From: an uncultured Lachnospiraceae bacterium
GTDB lineage: Bacteria > Bacillota > Clostridia > Lachnospirales > Lachnospiraceae
Length of the DNA stretch: 7,212 bases
Direction: 5' to 3'
NCBI GenBank assembly: GCA_902803245.1
Contig: CADCPJ010000112.1
Coordinates: 1 to 7,212 of the forward strand
Shown here: positions 6,230-7,212 of the stretch, piece by piece
Position numbering within the stretch: the first letter of the stretch is position 1
How the letters are laid out: each line of letters begins with the position of its first letter
Position numbers and translations under genes: made by a program
Notes under the pieces: generated by a model
Told to the model about the DNA's origin: nothing
Database searches by the model: none
Seen by the model: only the letters and a program-made list of their open reading frames with translations

Positions 6230-7081
6230 ATGGACACACAGAGTATGATGCTGTTTGCGATCATCGCGCTGGTACTCATCGGCGTTCCGGTGATCATCGG
6301 AAGGTTCACGGGGCAAAGCCCCATGGAGATCCTGTTCGGAAGCCGCGTGAACCGGACGTTTTTCGGAAACAGGGAAAAGAGGGAGGAGAAATCCCGGACA
6401 GGCAGGTCATCCGGGGGCAATGCGCCGGGAAATGCACCCGGCGGCCCGGCAGGGGGCGGAAGCGCTTCGGGAGTTCAGGCGGCAGACGGCAATGCTCCCG
6501 GGGACCAGGCCGCAGACGGGAGCAGCCAGGGGGAAGCGGCGAAGAGCCTCCCTCCCGGCGCGCAGAAAAACAGCAGCAGGGAGGACCTGATGAGGTCGAT
6601 TTCCGCTCTCCTTACCTACGGCAGAAGAAACCGTTTCTTCACGATCGTGCCGGGAACCCTCATGCACGGCGACGACGTCGCCTCTCTGGCAGTTCTCATA
6701 GTGACAAGAAACAGCGTCCTGGGATTCAACTGCTTCGGATACGGCGGCACCGTACACGTCGGGAGCGGCGAGGAGACGTGGAAGCAGGTATTAAACGGAG
6801 AGACGATCCGGTTCGACAGCCCCCTTGTAAAAAACAAAAAGCAGAAGGAGATACTGGACGCCGTGCTTAATGAGTGCGGCTATCCGGGTACCCGGACAGA
6901 GATCTTCGGCCTCTTCACTTCGCCCGACGTCGTATTAAAAAACAACGTGAGAAGGAACACCCGCTGCTGCACGCAGAAAGCGATGATGGAAGTATTAAAC
7001 GAAAACCGCTATCTGGAGAACGGAGGGATCAACCCCAGGGAGCTGGGCCTTCTTCTCGAGAAGCACATCAAAAAAGCATGA
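6230..7081 (+). CDS. Membrane-anchored protein with a NERD-like C-terminal domain, function unknown
   Basis: This 283-residue protein has one N-terminal membrane segment (about 7-25, MLFAIIALVLIGVPVIIG), a charged stretch (38-58), a Gly/Ala/Pro/Ser-rich linker (60-112) with repeats such as NAPG and QAADG, and a folded C-terminal part from about 115. There, LAVLIVTRNSVLGFNCFGYGG (153-173) followed by ETWKQVLNG (182-190), IRFDSPLVKNKKQ (193-205) and a helix to 213 follows the order of a NERD (nuclease-related) domain: strand, strand ending in ExK, YxG, WxQVLNG, FxxPxxQNK. In my alignment the nuclease residues are gone: Asp becomes Ala154, and the ExK pair becomes Asn166 and Phe168. A binding or scaffold role is therefore more likely than DNA cleavage. 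The ribosome site is poor (AGAGG at 6211-6215, 14 nt upstream, inside the last repeat copy). It is separated from the sugar-acid genes by 213 nt and is probably unrelated to them. The reading frame is confident; the domain call is tentative. Confidence 0.85.
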   Translation: MDTQSMMLFAIIALVLIGVPVIIGRFTGQSPMEILFGSRVNRTFFGNREKREEKSRTGRSSGGNAPGNAPGGPAGGGSASGVQAADGNAPGDQAADGSSQGEAAKSLPPGAQKNSSREDLMRSISALLTYGRRNRFFTIVPGTLMHGDDVASLAVLIVTRNSVLGFNCFGYGGTVHVGSGEETWKQVLNGETIRFDSPLVKNKKQKEILDAVLNECGYPGTRTEIFGLFTSPDVVLKNNVRRNTRCCTQKAMMEVLNENRYLENGGINPRELGLLLEKHIKKA

Positions 7082-7105
7082 CCGAAAAGGTCATGCTTTT
7101 TTGAT
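7067..7105. terminator. Strong bidirectional terminator shared by converging genes
   Basis: A perfect 17-bp inverted repeat (7067-7083 and 7089-7105) with a GAAAA loop has a core stem GCATGACC/GGTCATGC flanked by six As on the left and six Ts on the right. It therefore works as a textbook intrinsic terminator on either strand. The last codons and the TGA stop (7079-7081) of the upstream gene lie inside the left arm. On the other strand it lies 13 nt beyond the stop of the minus-strand gene. Confidence 0.92.
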
Positions 7106-7117
7106 TTTGCGTTTTTT

Positions 7118-7212
7118 TCATTTGACGTTTGACTTGCAGATCGCCTCCCAGAGGCCGTTCAAGTAGCAGGCGCCGAGCGCGCGGTCATAGAGCCCGTATC
7201 CGGGGCGTCCCG
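7118..7212 (-). CDS. 3' end of a converging gene, product not recognised, partial
   Basis: Reading the minus strand, an open frame enters from the right window edge and ends at TGA (7120-7118). It encodes the last 30 residues, beginning [20 protein letters not shown] and ending [12 protein letters not shown]-rich third positions and the shared terminator just beyond the stop support a real gene. The segment looks like an amphipathic C-terminal helix of a globular enzyme. I do not recognise the family, and the rest lies outside the window. Confidence 0.65.
   Translation of the reverse strand, partial: GRPGYGLYDRALGACYLNGLWEAICKSNVK

Overview
This window is a GC-rich stretch of a chromosome with Firmicutes-style ribosome binding sites (strong AAGGAGG-type sequences 6-8 nt before most starts). 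Third codon positions are mostly G or C. The style and gene content fit a gut-type Clostridia/Lachnospiraceae organism, but no marker gene is present, so this is an inference.

Positions 1-6016 hold a run of six same-strand genes that reads as an acid-sugar (uronate or keto-aldonate) uptake and catabolism locus. In order they are: the large membrane subunit of a TRAP transporter (27-1319, probably preceded by the end of the small subunit gene); a YiaK-type 2,3-diketo-L-gulonate reductase of the Ldh family (1431-2441); a cyclase-family metal hydrolase (2574-3263); a ketopantoate-reductase-fold NAD(P)H dehydrogenase (3292-4206); a YhcH/YjgK/YiaL cupin-like protein (4233-4745); and a divergent oligogalacturonate lyase of family PL22 (4751-6016). 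The last four are separated by only 5-28 nt. The TRAP permease/YiaK/YiaL set mirrors the E. coli yiaKLMNO operon, but here it is linked to a pectin-fragment lyase and two enzymes not found in that operon. The likely logic is TRAP import of an acidic sugar or unsaturated uronate, cytoplasmic cleavage by the lyase, anomer or ring handling by the YiaL-like and cyclase-like proteins, and reduction of keto intermediates by the two dehydrogenases. The exact substrate cannot be read from the sequence.

Positions 6017-6229 are non-coding in appearance and hold a degenerate tandem array with a 36-bp unit. It is followed by an unrelated gene (6230-7081) for a one-pass membrane protein with a Gly/Ala/Pro-rich linker and a NERD-like C-terminal domain whose nuclease residues seem to be missing. 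A strong, symmetrical terminator (7067-7105) overlaps the stop codon of that gene and also sits at the end of a converging, partial minus-strand gene (7118-7212).

No tRNA, rRNA, CRISPR, insertion sequence or phage gene was seen.
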